A stretch of 64,000 nt of DNA from Oceanobacillus profundus (GTDB lineage Bacteria; Bacillota; Bacilli; Bacillales; Amphibacillaceae): assembly GCF_003515705.1 (NCBI RefSeq), contig NZ_QWEH01000002.1, positions 407,707-471,706 of the forward strand, given 5' to 3'. Of this stretch, positions 8,362 through 16,563 are shown piece after piece (the stretch's first letter is position 1; every line of letters begins with the position of its first letter). The translations under genes and the position numbers were made by a program. The notes under the pieces are model-generated. The model was given only the letters and a program-made list of their open reading frames with translations. It had not been told where the DNA came from and did no database searches.

Positions 8362-8411
8362 GAAAAACGCTAATGCGGCTTTCCAGATGTAGTAGATCAG
8401 ATTGGAAGAAA

Positions 8412-8436
8412 TCGGTGAAAAAACCGACTTTTTTTC
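8412..8436 (+). terminator. Weak hairpin with T-run between gerA and gerC
   Basis: TCGGT / ACCGA form a short stem before CTTTTTTT. It is weak and may only attenuate read-through to the downstream ger genes. Confidence 0.4.
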
Positions 8437-8468
8437 AAAACCTCTATCCAACTTTGAGGGAAGCCTCT

Positions 8469-8524
8469 CTGAATAAGTGCAACTAAGGCATTCGCCTAAA
8501 TAGACAAATGCCAAGTTTTCTAAC
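8469..8524. repeat. Short copy of the GTGCAACTAAGGCATTCGCC repeat family
   Basis: It shares the left end (GTGCAACTAAGGCATTCGCC) and right end (ATGCCAAGTTTTCTAA) with longer copies at 41318-41432 and 59510-59625, but lacks the central hairpin. It sits inside the germination operon. Confidence 0.8.
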
Positions 8525-8562
8525 CATTTAACAACTTATGTCGAAGCGGAAAGGAAACGTAT

Positions 8563-9741
8563 ATGAAACGAAAATGTAGGTTAATCTTACTTATCGTGAT
8601 GATACCACTCCTTACGAGTTGCTGGGGTAGGACCGAGGTAATTGATATCGCCTTAGTCACTGGTATTGCAATTGATAAAGGGGAAAATAAAAATATTCTG
8701 CTTAGCTTACAAATTGCAGTTCCAAAAAACCTTGGCCCTCAAGCTGGTAAAGGATCTGGGGGATCTGAAACAACAATAGTGGTCTCGGAAGAGGGGCAAG
8801 ATATTATGGAAGCATATCGACAAATTCAGTTGAAGTTGTCCAGAGAGGTTTTCTTTGGTCAGAGTAATGTGCTTATTATAGGGGAAGAGTTGGCAACGGA
8901 AGGTGTTTCTTCTGTACTTGATTTCTTCACAAGGTTCAGGCAACCGCAATTAGGTAGCACAATTTTATTTGCGAAGGGAAAGGCAAATGATAAGTTAAAC
9001 TTAAAACCTCAGATTGAAAGTATGACGACAGAGGAAATTAGAGAACAAGAAAAAAGAGGGGCGGGGCTGGAAGTTAAGGTAAGGGATTTTTTGACCCGCA
9101 TGTTAGCTGATGGTGATGAACCCTTTGCTTCAGAAGTTTCAAGTGAGCCATTAGAAAAAGAGAATAATTCCTCAGATATGGTTCCGTCGCTAAATGGCGC
9201 AGCAATCTTTAAGGGAGATAAATTAGTAGGATGGATGGATGATAAAGAATCTCGAGGTCTTTTATGGATGCGCGATGAATTTGTATCTGGAGCGATATCT
9301 CTGACAGTTCCAGGTAATGAAGGCGGAGGGCAAATAGGGGCAGAAATACTGCAAGTATCATCTAAGATTAAGCCAACTGTATCGAAGGATAACGTGAAAA
9401 TAAAAGTCGATAGCTATGGAGAAGTAGAAATCTTTGAAAACTCCTCAACGTTCGATTTGAATGATCCAGAAAATATTCAAAAGGTTAAAAAAATGTTTGA
9501 AGATGAGGTTAAAGAAAGGCTTGAATTAACGGTGAATAAAGCTCAAAAAGAATTACAATCAGATGTCTTTGGCATTGGACATGCGGTTTATCGTTCGAAT
9601 CCCAAACTGTGGAATGATATGTATAAAAGTAAGTGGGCAGAAGTTTTTCCTGAAATTGAAATCGTAATAGCAACTGAAATCAAGATAAAGGGTACCGGGT
9701 TTACTAACCAGTCAATAATATTCTCAAATCAGAAAGATTAA
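8563..9741 (+). CDS. Spore germination receptor C subunit (Ger(x)C lipoprotein)
   Basis: Lipoprotein subunit of the germinant receptor, 392 residues. A short basic signal peptide ends in the lipobox LLTSC (Cys20), so diacylglyceryl attachment is expected. That modification is needed for receptor function in related spores. Family features are the N-terminal WGRTEVIDIALVTGIAIDK region, a middle domain with the LSREVFFGQSNVLIIGEEL motif, and a C-terminal helical domain with KAQKELQSDVFGIG. It lies between the A and B subunits. The leader in front of it carries a short dispersed repeat. Confidence 0.93.
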   Translation: MKRKCRLILLIVMIPLLTSCWGRTEVIDIALVTGIAIDKGENKNILLSLQIAVPKNLGPQAGKGSGGSETTIVVSEEGQDIMEAYRQIQLKLSREVFFGQSNVLIIGEELATEGVSSVLDFFTRFRQPQLGSTILFAKGKANDKLNLKPQIESMTTEEIREQEKRGAGLEVKVRDFLTRMLADGDEPFASEVSSEPLEKENNSSDMVPSLNGAAIFKGDKLVGWMDDKESRGLLWMRDEFVSGAISLTVPGNEGGGQIGAEILQVSSKIKPTVSKDNVKIKVDSYGEVEIFENSSTFDLNDPENIQKVKKMFEDEVKERLELTVNKAQKELQSDVFGIGHAVYRSNPKLWNDMYKSKWAEVFPEIEIVIATEIKIKGTGFTNQSIIFSNQKD

Positions 9742-9778
9742 GGAGAATCCTTTACCGTCAAGTTCTTAGGAGGATCTT

Positions 9779-10879
9779 ATGGAACGAATATCGGTGTATC
9801 AGCTTTTTACAATTACAGTGTTTTTCCAGCTTGGTTCATCTGTAATATTTGGGTTTGCTTCATCTGCTGGCAGAGATGCGTGGCTAGCAATTCTAATCTC
9901 TACTGCATTGGGAATTATGCTGATTTTAATGTATATTGCTCTAATGAAAATGAACCCAAGTTTAACAGTTGTGGAATGGTTTCCGGCACAACTTGGAAAA
10001 TGGATCGGTATGCCGATTGCTTGGCTATATCCACTTTTGTTTTTGTATGTGGCAGGGCGAATTTTAGCCGATGTAAAGTCAATTATCCCTGTTACGATTC
10101 TTCCACAGACACCATCATGGTTCATTGTTCTCTCGCTTTTATTAGTTGTTTTGTATGGGGTTTCATCTGGAATTGAAGTTATCGCTCGACTAACCGAATA
10201 CTTGTTACCGATGGTGTTAATAATCTTCATGATTGAGGTTATTCTACTGTTTTTTTCAGATGTTGTGAATATTAACTATATCCTTCCCGTGGTTGGACAA
10301 GGTTGGGGAAAGATTTGGACAGCCGTATGGCCGACAGGTATCACGCAAACATTTGCGGAGACATTAACATTAGCAATGATTTGGCCATTAGTCAAAGAAA
10401 CGGAAAAGGTAATGAAGGTAACAATTATCGCAGCAATTGTATCCGGAATAACGATTGCTATACTTAGTCTGATGCAATCGCTCGTCTTCGGAGAAAGTAT
10501 TTTAGAACGTACCCTATTTCCCGTTTATACATTAATGCAACAAATATCGATTGCTGATTTCCTTGACAACCTAGATGCAATCGTAAGCTTAGTTATGGTT
10601 CTCACTGCTTTTGCTAAATTAACGCTTTATTTTTTTGCGGCAGTTCGTTCGATGCAATTGTTATTGAATCTAAGTTCGAGCCGATATCTAATTTTACCTG
10701 TAGCTATCATTACCTACATGTTAGGAATGACGATGTCAACAAATTTAAGTGAACATATCTATGTCGGTATTCATATTTTTCCCCTTCATTTATGGGTTCC
10801 ATTGTTAATTGTTTTACCATTTCTATTGCTGGTTGTGACTGTCATACGAAGGATATTTACTAAAGTCTCATCTAAATAA
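9779..10879 (+). CDS. Spore germination receptor B subunit (GerB family permease)
   Basis: Membrane subunit of the germinant receptor, 366 residues with about ten hydrophobic helices, from the amino acid/polyamine/organocation (APC) permease superfamily. This subunit is thought to bind the germinant. The N-terminus (ISVYQLFTITVFFQLGSSV) and the GREDAWL-like segment (AGRDAWLAI) fit the family. A clean AGGAGG site precedes the ATG by a few bases. It follows the C subunit closely and is followed by a tiny membrane ORF, so it is part of one operon. Confidence 0.93.
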   Translation: MERISVYQLFTITVFFQLGSSVIFGFASSAGRDAWLAILISTALGIMLILMYIALMKMNPSLTVVEWFPAQLGKWIGMPIAWLYPLLFLYVAGRILADVKSIIPVTILPQTPSWFIVLSLLLVVLYGVSSGIEVIARLTEYLLPMVLIIFMIEVILLFFSDVVNINYILPVVGQGWGKIWTAVWPTGITQTFAETLTLAMIWPLVKETEKVMKVTIIAAIVSGITIAILSLMQSLVFGESILERTLFPVYTLMQQISIADFLDNLDAIVSLVMVLTAFAKLTLYFFAAVRSMQLLLNLSSSRYLILPVAIITYMLGMTMSTNLSEHIYVGIHIFPLHLWVPLLIVLPFLLLVVTVIRRIFTKVSSK

Positions 10880-10893
10880 AGGAGTGTTATGGA

Positions 10894-11019
10894 ATGAACA
10901 GGTTTCTCTGGCCATGGCAGTCTGATGTAGTGATCGAGTATCCATGGATTTTATTAGTGTTTTTTTTGATTCTTTCGCTTCCATTCTCTATTGTTTCTTG
11001 GGTGCGGTGGAAAAAATGA
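10894..11019 (+). CDS. 41-residue membrane peptide ending the germination operon
   Basis: A short ORF begins at the ATG at 10894, 9 bases after a GGAG ribosome binding site, and directly follows the B subunit. The 41-residue product has a Trp-rich amphipathic start (MNRFLWPWQSD), one membrane helix (about residues 18-36) and a basic C-terminus (VRWKK). Small D subunits are known in some Bacillus germinant-receptor operons, but those usually have two helices and are longer, so this would be an unusually short one. Homology cannot be shown here. Confidence 0.6.
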   Translation: MNRFLWPWQSDVVIEYPWILLVFFLILSLPFSIVSWVRWKK

Positions 11020-11036
11020 TCGCCATTTTTTTAGCA

Positions 11037-11074
11037 AAAAACACATGATCAACTGGAGTGATCATGTGTTTTAT
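11037..11074. terminator. Bidirectional terminator between the ger operon and patB
   Basis: ACACATGATCA / TGATCATGTGT forms a strong 11-bp stem flanked by A and T runs, between convergent genes. Confidence 0.88.
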
Positions 11075-11079
11075 CGTAT

Positions 11080-12258
11080 TTATTTAGTTAATGTTTGTAC
11101 GGCACCGATTATCCGTTTGACACCTTCTTCTAAAGTTGCACGTGGACAGGCGATATTCATACGCATGAATTGTTCGCCAGCTTCTCCATAAGATGCCCCA
11201 GTATTCAAGCCAACCTTTGCCTCTTCAATCATAAATTTATTCAAAGACTTACTATCCATATTTAGTGCACTGCAGTCAATCCAAAGAAGGTAAGTACCTT
11301 CCGTTTTCACAACTTTTAGTTCAGGTATATGCTGGTCGAACATTTCAGTTACATAATTGGTATGACTTTCAAGCAAGCTGTTTAATTCTTCAAGCCAAGG
11401 CTCGCCATGTGTATATGCTGCTTCCATTGCGGTATTTCCCATTGTATTTAATTGGTTATGAAAGCCTTGTTTATTAAATGATGCATCAAGCTTTTTTCGG
11501 TTTTCGGTATTGGTTGTAATCACATAGGATGCATCCAGTCCAGCAAGATTGAATGTTTTCGATGGAGCCATACACGTAATAGTATGATTGGCAACTTCTT
11601 CAGAAAGTGAAGCAATCGGGATATGCTTCTGCCCTGGGAACACAAGGTCCGCATGAATTTCATCCGAAAGAATCATAACATCATATTTCAAACATAACCT
11701 TGCCATTTCTTCCAGCTCATCTTGTCTCCACACACGACCAACAGGGTTATGTGGGGAGCATAAGATGAATGCTTTCACACCAAGTTTTAATTTGTTTTCA
11801 AAGTCTGCAAAATCGATTGTATAGTAATTATCCTTATTAACGAGTGGATTCTTGATTACTTCACGATCATGGGCTTCGATTACATTATAAAATGGTGGAT
11901 AGACAGGAGTCTGAATGAGAATTTTATCCTGTGGCTCTGTGAAAGCTTGTACAGCAATATGTAGGCTTGTAACAACACCGTTACTGTAAGATAACCAGGC
12001 AGGATCAATTTTCCAGTTATGTCTTTTTTCTAACCAATTGACGATTGAGCCTGACACTGTCTCATCGATAATAGTATATCCGTAAATTCCATGCTGAGCG
12101 CGTTTTATTAATGCTTCATTAACAGCTTCGGGAGCTTTAAAATCCATGTCAGCAACCCACATCGGTAGTACGTCCTCTGATTGGAACATTGCTTGCAGCA
12201 TATCCCATTTAACAGATCTTGTATTTTTACGGTCATATAATTCTTCGAAAATACTCAT
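11080..12258 (-). CDS. patB: PatB/MalY-type cysteine-S-conjugate beta-lyase
   Basis: Cytosolic PLP enzyme of fold type I, 392 residues. This family cleaves C-S bonds in cystathionine or cysteine conjugates to give pyruvate, ammonia and a thiol. The N-terminal MWVADMDFKAPEAV block is typical of MalY/PatB. CSPHNPVGRVW and SDEIHADLVFPG are PLP-contacting motifs, and the Schiff-base lysine lies in MAPSKTFNLAGL. The C-terminus carries the carboxylate-binding Arg in the FMRMNIACPR segment. In B. subtilis patB neighbours kinB-kapB; here they are about 6 kb apart. An aminotransferase role is less likely. Confidence 0.87.
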   Translation of the reverse strand: MSIFEELYDRKNTRSVKWDMLQAMFQSEDVLPMWVADMDFKAPEAVNEALIKRAQHGIYGYTIIDETVSGSIVNWLEKRHNWKIDPAWLSYSNGVVTSLHIAVQAFTEPQDKILIQTPVYPPFYNVIEAHDREVIKNPLVNKDNYYTIDFADFENKLKLGVKAFILCSPHNPVGRVWRQDELEEMARLCLKYDVMILSDEIHADLVFPGQKHIPIASLSEEVANHTITCMAPSKTFNLAGLDASYVITTNTENRKKLDASFNKQGFHNQLNTMGNTAMEAAYTHGEPWLEELNSLLESHTNYVTEMFDQHIPELKVVKTEGTYLLWIDCSALNMDSKSLNKFMIEEAKVGLNTGASYGEAGEQFMRMNIACPRATLEEGVKRIIGAVQTLTK

Positions 12259-12390
12259 AAAATGCCTCCTATAAAGTCGTTAATGCTATTATAATTAGTA
12301 ATCTTGACATTTGCCAAGCTTTTCGGCGATGCTAGTTGCAATTGTGCAAGCAGGAAGTTTTTACTTTCTTACTTGCTAAAAAAGCTTAGA

Positions 12391-12416
12391 GGAAACGAAA
12401 AAAAAAGCAAAGCGTT
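12391..12416 (+). promoter_or_regulatory. Candidate ECF-sigma promoter upstream of the ECF gene
   Basis: GGAAAC (12391-12396) and CGTT (12413-12416) are 16 bases apart with an A-rich spacer. This resembles the GAAAC...CGT pattern of Bacillus ECF promoters. It would allow autoregulation of the sigma gene at 12513. A hairpin partly overlaps the -10 region. Confidence 0.45.
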
Positions 12417-12431
12417 AAACGCCTTGCTTAC
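12401..12431 (-). terminator. Minus-strand terminator-like hairpin
   Basis: AAGCAA-GCG / CGC-TTGCTT arms are flanked on the minus strand by a long T run. It would stop antisense transcription coming from the sigma gene region; no minus-strand gene lies directly upstream. Confidence 0.45.
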
Positions 12432-12512
12432 AGGGGGAATACGAGAAAGTCTTACAGTTATAGTATTACCCCGAAATAAAAAATATAAACAGGGATTTTT
12501 AAATTTTTTTAT

Positions 12513-13007
12513 GTGAAAAATATAAACCGCGAACTAATTATTGAACGATTTGCTTATCAATTTGGTGTTAAACAAGAAAATATTCCAGATATTGTGCAGG
12601 AAACTTTTATTAGAATTCATCGAAAATCACATCAGTTTCATAAAGGGAAATTTACAACCTGGGTCTATCAAATTACATTAAATGTAGTTCGAGACCAATA
12701 CAGAAAGCAAAAACGAGACAGAAAGCTTATAGATAAGGCGAGGCAAAGCCAATTGCAAACAATAAAAAATAGTTATTATTTCGAAAAACAGGAGCATTTA
12801 TTTTTGCATGAATGTATACAAAAACTGGATGCGAAATATAAAATCCCATTAATTTTATATTATTTCCATGATAAATCCTATGATGAGATCGCGCTTATTC
12901 TAAATATTAAACTATCCGTTGTGAAGACTAGAATTCATCGAGGCAAAGCGAAATTAAAGGAGATTTTTGAAACATCGATTGGAGAGGAGGTTTACCAGAA
13001 TGGATGA
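12513..13007 (+). CDS. ECF-type RNA polymerase sigma factor
   Basis: Sigma-70 family factor of the ECF group, 164 residues, with a GTG start. Region 2 lies at about residues 8-75 and includes DIVQETFIRIHRKSHQF and the promoter-melting KFTTWVYQITLNVVRD segment. Region 4 lies at about residues 105-155, with a helix-turn-helix (YDEIALILNIKLSVVKTRIHRG). Its last 8 bases overlap the next gene, which encodes a single-pass membrane protein in the usual anti-sigma position, so the two are probably translationally coupled. The ribosome binding site is weak. The regulon is unknown. Confidence 0.9.
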   Translation: MKNINRELIIERFAYQFGVKQENIPDIVQETFIRIHRKSHQFHKGKFTTWVYQITLNVVRDQYRKQKRDRKLIDKARQSQLQTIKNSYYFEKQEHLFLHECIQKLDAKYKIPLILYYFHDKSYDEIALILNIKLSVVKTRIHRGKAKLKEIFETSIGEEVYQNG

Positions 13008-14541
13008 TAAGCCATTGGAAAAGATGCTTCACGAAATGAAAGATGACTATAACAAATTGCCGGAATATACAAATACCAAAACAGTTATGCATTCTATTTT
13101 TGCTAGGAAAAGGTCAAAGTGGGGACGGTTGTTGCCAACTGTTGCGATAATAGCGGGAATGCTTTTGTTTATGGTTGTTGCACTTCCTTTTATTAATGAT
13201 GAACATCAAGGGGATAGAGAAGCTGAATATTTGAAACTTTATTTTCAGCAAAAGAAAGAAACTTTTCGCAAGGAACTTGGGATAGAAAGTGTGGAATCGT
13301 TTCGGGAGGTCAAACAGGCAGAACGTCTTGTGAAGCAGTTTGAATTAACAAGTCAAGCAGAGTCGTTTGAACAGATAAAGTCGGAAATCGATTATTTATT
13401 TACAACTCCCGAGCAAGCAATTGAACAATTGAATGAAGCTGGAGAATCAATCGGGCAAAACTTAGAATTCGGTAATAAAATGTTAGAGATGGAAGCTTCA
13501 CTACAAGCATATATACAAGAATTATTTGAAAAATATGCGTTTACGAATGATGAACAAAAGGCTTTACTAGAAGTACAGCATGATAAATTAAATTATTCAG
13601 GGCCTTCTGATATAAAGGCATTTTTAAAGTTGCTGGATGAACAAGGGTTTGTCCTCAAACCTGAAGAATTTGAATCGCCAGCAATAAAGGTTCAAATGGA
13701 CTATTTCTGGATTATCGGAAATAACGAAAGGTTACAGAAAATGGAATGGTTTGAACGCTATTTAGAATTAGTAGAAACAAAAATTGATCTGTATGCACCT
13801 GGTATCTATAATGAACAACAAATTCCTTGGCATGAGTTTGACACAATCTTATTGGAAATTGAGGATCTGTTTAATGATTATCCAGAGGCGCAAAATGTTT
13901 TATTTGAAGAAACATTTTTGCGAAATGTTGTACATTGGTATTTAGAGGGCTATATCGAAGCTGGTGAGTATTCGTATCCTGCTACCCTAAATCAAGATGC
14001 AAGGGATGAGTTATTACATTTTGTTAACGAGCATAGGGACTCTAAGTATTGGGAGATTGTGAACGGAGCTGTAAAGTTATATGAAGCAAACGATTGGGAA
14101 AAAGGAGATCGTCTTTGGATTTTAACAAATAAACTATTCCTTATTTTTGACGAAAAATTCGAAGAGTTACAGTTAAAGGATATTCATGAGGTGAATGGTT
14201 GGCCAATATTAAGTTCTACACCAAAGACATATATGGAATATGTAGAGGAACAAGATATCTCATTACTTGAAAAGCTCTCATCAATGGAGATTATCTCACT
14301 CTATTATTATGCAGTCGAAAGGAAAGCAGAAGAAGTTGTTAATGACATAGTAATTAATCTTGATTTTAACCTAAGTAAAGTAAATTCTAATGAATTGAGC
14401 TATATTATTCGAACGGATCATGCGACCAATCAAGAAACCTATCAATTACTAGGGGGGGACAACCATAAGATACTAGAAGAGGTGCGGTTGAGCAAGGAAG
14501 GAAATATGTGGAAGATTTCAAGCGTCGAATTATATCAATAA
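13000..14541 (+). CDS. Single-pass membrane protein, probable anti-sigma factor with large outer domain
   Basis: Protein of 513 residues with a cytoplasmic N-terminus of about 43 residues, one membrane helix (about residues 44-64) and a very long polar extracytoplasmic region rich in Glu, Phe and Tyr. The start at 13000 is set by a strong GGAGAGGAGG site 9 bases upstream; longer in-frame starts lie inside the sigma gene. Position and topology match an anti-sigma factor for the ECF sigma encoded upstream. The N-terminus has no HxxxCxxC zinc motif, and I recognise no family in the outer region. Function is inferred from context only. Confidence 0.7.
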   Translation: MDDKPLEKMLHEMKDDYNKLPEYTNTKTVMHSIFARKRSKWGRLLPTVAIIAGMLLFMVVALPFINDEHQGDREAEYLKLYFQQKKETFRKELGIESVESFREVKQAERLVKQFELTSQAESFEQIKSEIDYLFTTPEQAIEQLNEAGESIGQNLEFGNKMLEMEASLQAYIQELFEKYAFTNDEQKALLEVQHDKLNYSGPSDIKAFLKLLDEQGFVLKPEEFESPAIKVQMDYFWIIGNNERLQKMEWFERYLELVETKIDLYAPGIYNEQQIPWHEFDTILLEIEDLFNDYPEAQNVLFEETFLRNVVHWYLEGYIEAGEYSYPATLNQDARDELLHFVNEHRDSKYWEIVNGAVKLYEANDWEKGDRLWILTNKLFLIFDEKFEELQLKDIHEVNGWPILSSTPKTYMEYVEEQDISLLEKLSSMEIISLYYYAVERKAEEVVNDIVINLDFNLSKVNSNELSYIIRTDHATNQETYQLLGGDNHKILEEVRLSKEGNMWKISSVELYQ

Positions 14542-14587
14542 AAAAGCACCGTTCGCACTCTTAATTTGAGGCGACGGTGCTTTTCAA
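14541..14587. terminator. Bidirectional terminator between the sigma operon and pgi
   Basis: AAAAGCACCGT / ACGGTGCTTTT arms flank an imperfect loop. The genes on either side converge. Confidence 0.88.
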
Positions 14588-14594
14588 ATATTAA

Positions 14595-15941
14595 TTACAA
14601 GCGTTTCTCTAATGCTTCTTTTTCTTCTTCAAATCCAGGCTTGCCAAGCAGTGCAAACATATTTTTCTTATACGCTTCTACACCAGGTTGATCAAATGGA
14701 TTCACACCAAGTAAGTAGCCGCTAATAGCACATGCTTTTTCAAAGAAGTAAACCATGTAACCGAATGTATAAGCATCAAGTGCAGGCAATTCCACGATGA
14801 GATTTGGAACATCTCCATCCGTGTGTGCGAGCATTGTACCTTGGAATGCTTTATCATTGATTTCATGAATGGTTTTTCCAGCTAGATAATTCAAACCATC
14901 TGAATCATTTTCTTCTGCTTCTAGTGTTAAATTCTTTTTCGCAGCATTCACGTGAAGAACTGTTTCAAATATATTGCGACGCCCTTCTTGGATATATTGA
15001 CCAAGTGAATGCAAGTCTGTTGTGAAGTTAGCAGAGGAAGGGTAAATCCCTTTTTGATCCTTTCCTTCACTTTCGCCAAATAATTGCTTCCACCATTCGG
15101 AGAAGTATTGTAAGCTTGGCTCATAGTTAATCAGAAGCTCTGTAACCTTGCCTTTGTTATATAAAACATTGCGAACCGCTGCATATTGATAGGCTGGGTT
15201 GTTAGCCAGTGTTGGCTCAGCTAAGTCATGCATTGCATCCTTAGCACCCTGCATCATATCATCAATGGAAATGCCACTTACTGCAATTGGGAGTAATCCA
15301 ACAGCGGTAAGAACAGAATAACGGCCACCAACATCGTCTGGAATTACAAATGTTTCATAACCAGCTTGGTCTGCAGAAGTTTTTAAAGCGCCTTTTGCCC
15401 GGTCTGTAGTAGCATAAATACGCGTTTTTGCTTCTTCAGCACCATATTTTTCTTCTAAGTATTTTTTAAAAATACGGAAAGCAACAGCAGGTTCTGTTGT
15501 TGTTCCACTTTTAGAAATAACGTTAATAGAAAAGTCCTTATCTTTTAATAGCTCTAATAGTTCACTCATATAAGTTGAGCTTAAATGATGACCAACAAAG
15601 ATAACCTGTGGTACTTTTCGTTCCTCTTTCGTAAGTAGGTTTTGGAAAGAATGATTGAGCATCTCTAGTGCTGCACGTGCGCCAAGATAAGACCCGCCAA
15701 TACCAATAACAAGCAATATGTCGGAATCATTTTTGATTTTCTCTGCACTTTTCTTTATACGTGCATATTCTTCTTTATCATAGTTTTCGGGTAAATCAAT
15801 CCAGCCAAGAAAATCGTTACCCGGGCCAGTTTTTTCATGTAGCATATGATGTGCTGATTCCACAAATGGGCTTAAGTAATCAACCTCGTGCTGGTCGAAA
15901 AATTTTAGAGCTTTATCATAGGTAAATGAAACGTGTGACAT
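14595..15941 (-). CDS. pgi: Glucose-6-phosphate isomerase
   Basis: Cytosolic enzyme interconverting glucose-6-phosphate and fructose-6-phosphate in glycolysis and gluconeogenesis, about 448 residues. Family blocks include [19 protein letters not shown], the phosphate-binding [32 protein letters not shown], and the C-terminal [11 protein letters not shown]. The start is taken at 15941, where an AAAGGAGG site is 6 bases upstream; the ATG at 15947 abuts the site. It is a stand-alone gene, followed in the reading direction by a shared terminator. Confidence 0.96.
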   Translation of the reverse strand: MSHVSFTYDKALKFFDQHEVDYLSPFVESAHHMLHEKTGPGNDFLGWIDLPENYDKEEYARIKKSAEKIKNDSDILLVIGIGGSYLGARAALEMLNHSFQNLLTKEERKVPQVIFVGHHLSSTYMSELLELLKDKDFSINVISKSGTTTEPAVAFRIFKKYLEEKYGAEEAKTRIYATTDRAKGALKTSADQAGYETFVIPDDVGGRYSVLTAVGLLPIAVSGISIDDMMQGAKDAMHDLAEPTLANNPAYQYAAVRNVLYNKGKVTELLINYEPSLQYFSEWWKQLFGESEGKDQKGIYPSSANFTTDLHSLGQYIQEGRRNIFETVLHVNAAKKNLTLEAEENDSDGLNYLAGKTIHEINDKAFQGTMLAHTDGDVPNLIVELPALDAYTFGYMVYFFEKACAISGYLLGVNPFDQPGVEAYKKNMFALLGKPGFEEEKEALEKRL

Positions 15942-16033
15942 TGACATCCTCCTTTAATTGCAATCAACTGCATAACTTAACTTTATCCGATAAGGATAGT
16001 GAAATCAAGAATGATGCAATTTGGATTTGCATA

Positions 16034-16080
16034 CAAAAAACATACACAACGAAGTTAAATCCTTCAATGTGTATGTTTTA
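16034..16080 (-). terminator. Intrinsic terminator after yugI
   Basis: AACATACAC / GTGTATGTT arms are followed on the minus strand by a T run. Confidence 0.8.
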
Positions 16081-16089
16081 ATTTGTTTC

Positions 16090-16458
16090 TTATTTTTTTG
16101 CTGATTGATCGATCCACTCTTGCAGCTTATCTTTAAGTGTGTTAAATCCTGCTGTATCATTGTCTTGTTGGAAAGTAGGTTGTGCTTTTTTCTCTTTCGC
16201 AGGCTTCTTTGGTGCCTCTTCTGTAGCACGGATTGAAAGGGATACTTTGTTTTTTGCTTCGTCTACATTCATTACTTTTACTTTCACTTCGTCACCAACA
16301 GTTAAGTGCTCATTGATATCTTTCACATATCCGTGTGTAATTTCTGAAATGTGAACTAAACCTTGGTTTTCTTCATCTAAAGCAACAAATGCTCCGTATG
16401 GCTGTATTCCTGTAACTTTTCCGTCTATAATTTGACCAGCTTCAAATTTGTTTGTCAT
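16090..16458 (-). CDS. yugI: S1-domain RNA-binding protein, general stress protein 13 family
   Basis: Cytosolic protein of 122 residues with one S1 RNA-binding domain at about residues 5-75 (GKVTGIQPYGAFVALDEENQ and GLVHISEITHGYVKDI are typical). A Lys/Pro/Ala-rich linker and a short helical tail follow. B. subtilis YugI (GSP13) is a ribosome-associated stress protein. The ATG at 16458 is preferred because an AGGAG site lies 9 bases upstream, while the TTG at 16467 abuts that site. It sits between pgi and the channel gene yugO, as in the B. subtilis yug region. Confidence 0.88.
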   Translation of the reverse strand: MTNKFEAGQIIDGKVTGIQPYGAFVALDEENQGLVHISEITHGYVKDINEHLTVGDEVKVKVMNVDEAKNKVSLSIRATEEAPKKPAKEKKAQPTFQQDNDTAGFNTLKDKLQEWIDQSAKK

Positions 16459-16563
16459 GCTGAACAACTCCTATATATAAATTCGTTTCTTTTTACACAA
16501 TATACGATTATAGCACAAACTATTAATTCTAGCAAAAGAATATTTGAGAAATGATAGAAGTGG

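Noticed and set aside
10991..11191. 66-codon plus-strand frame across the ger/patB terminator
   Set aside because: It runs through a strong terminator and antisense to the patB end, with no start signal.
12304..12516. 70-codon frame before the ECF sigma gene
   Set aside because: It crosses a hairpin and candidate promoter, has no ribosome binding site, and has an A-rich low-complexity product.
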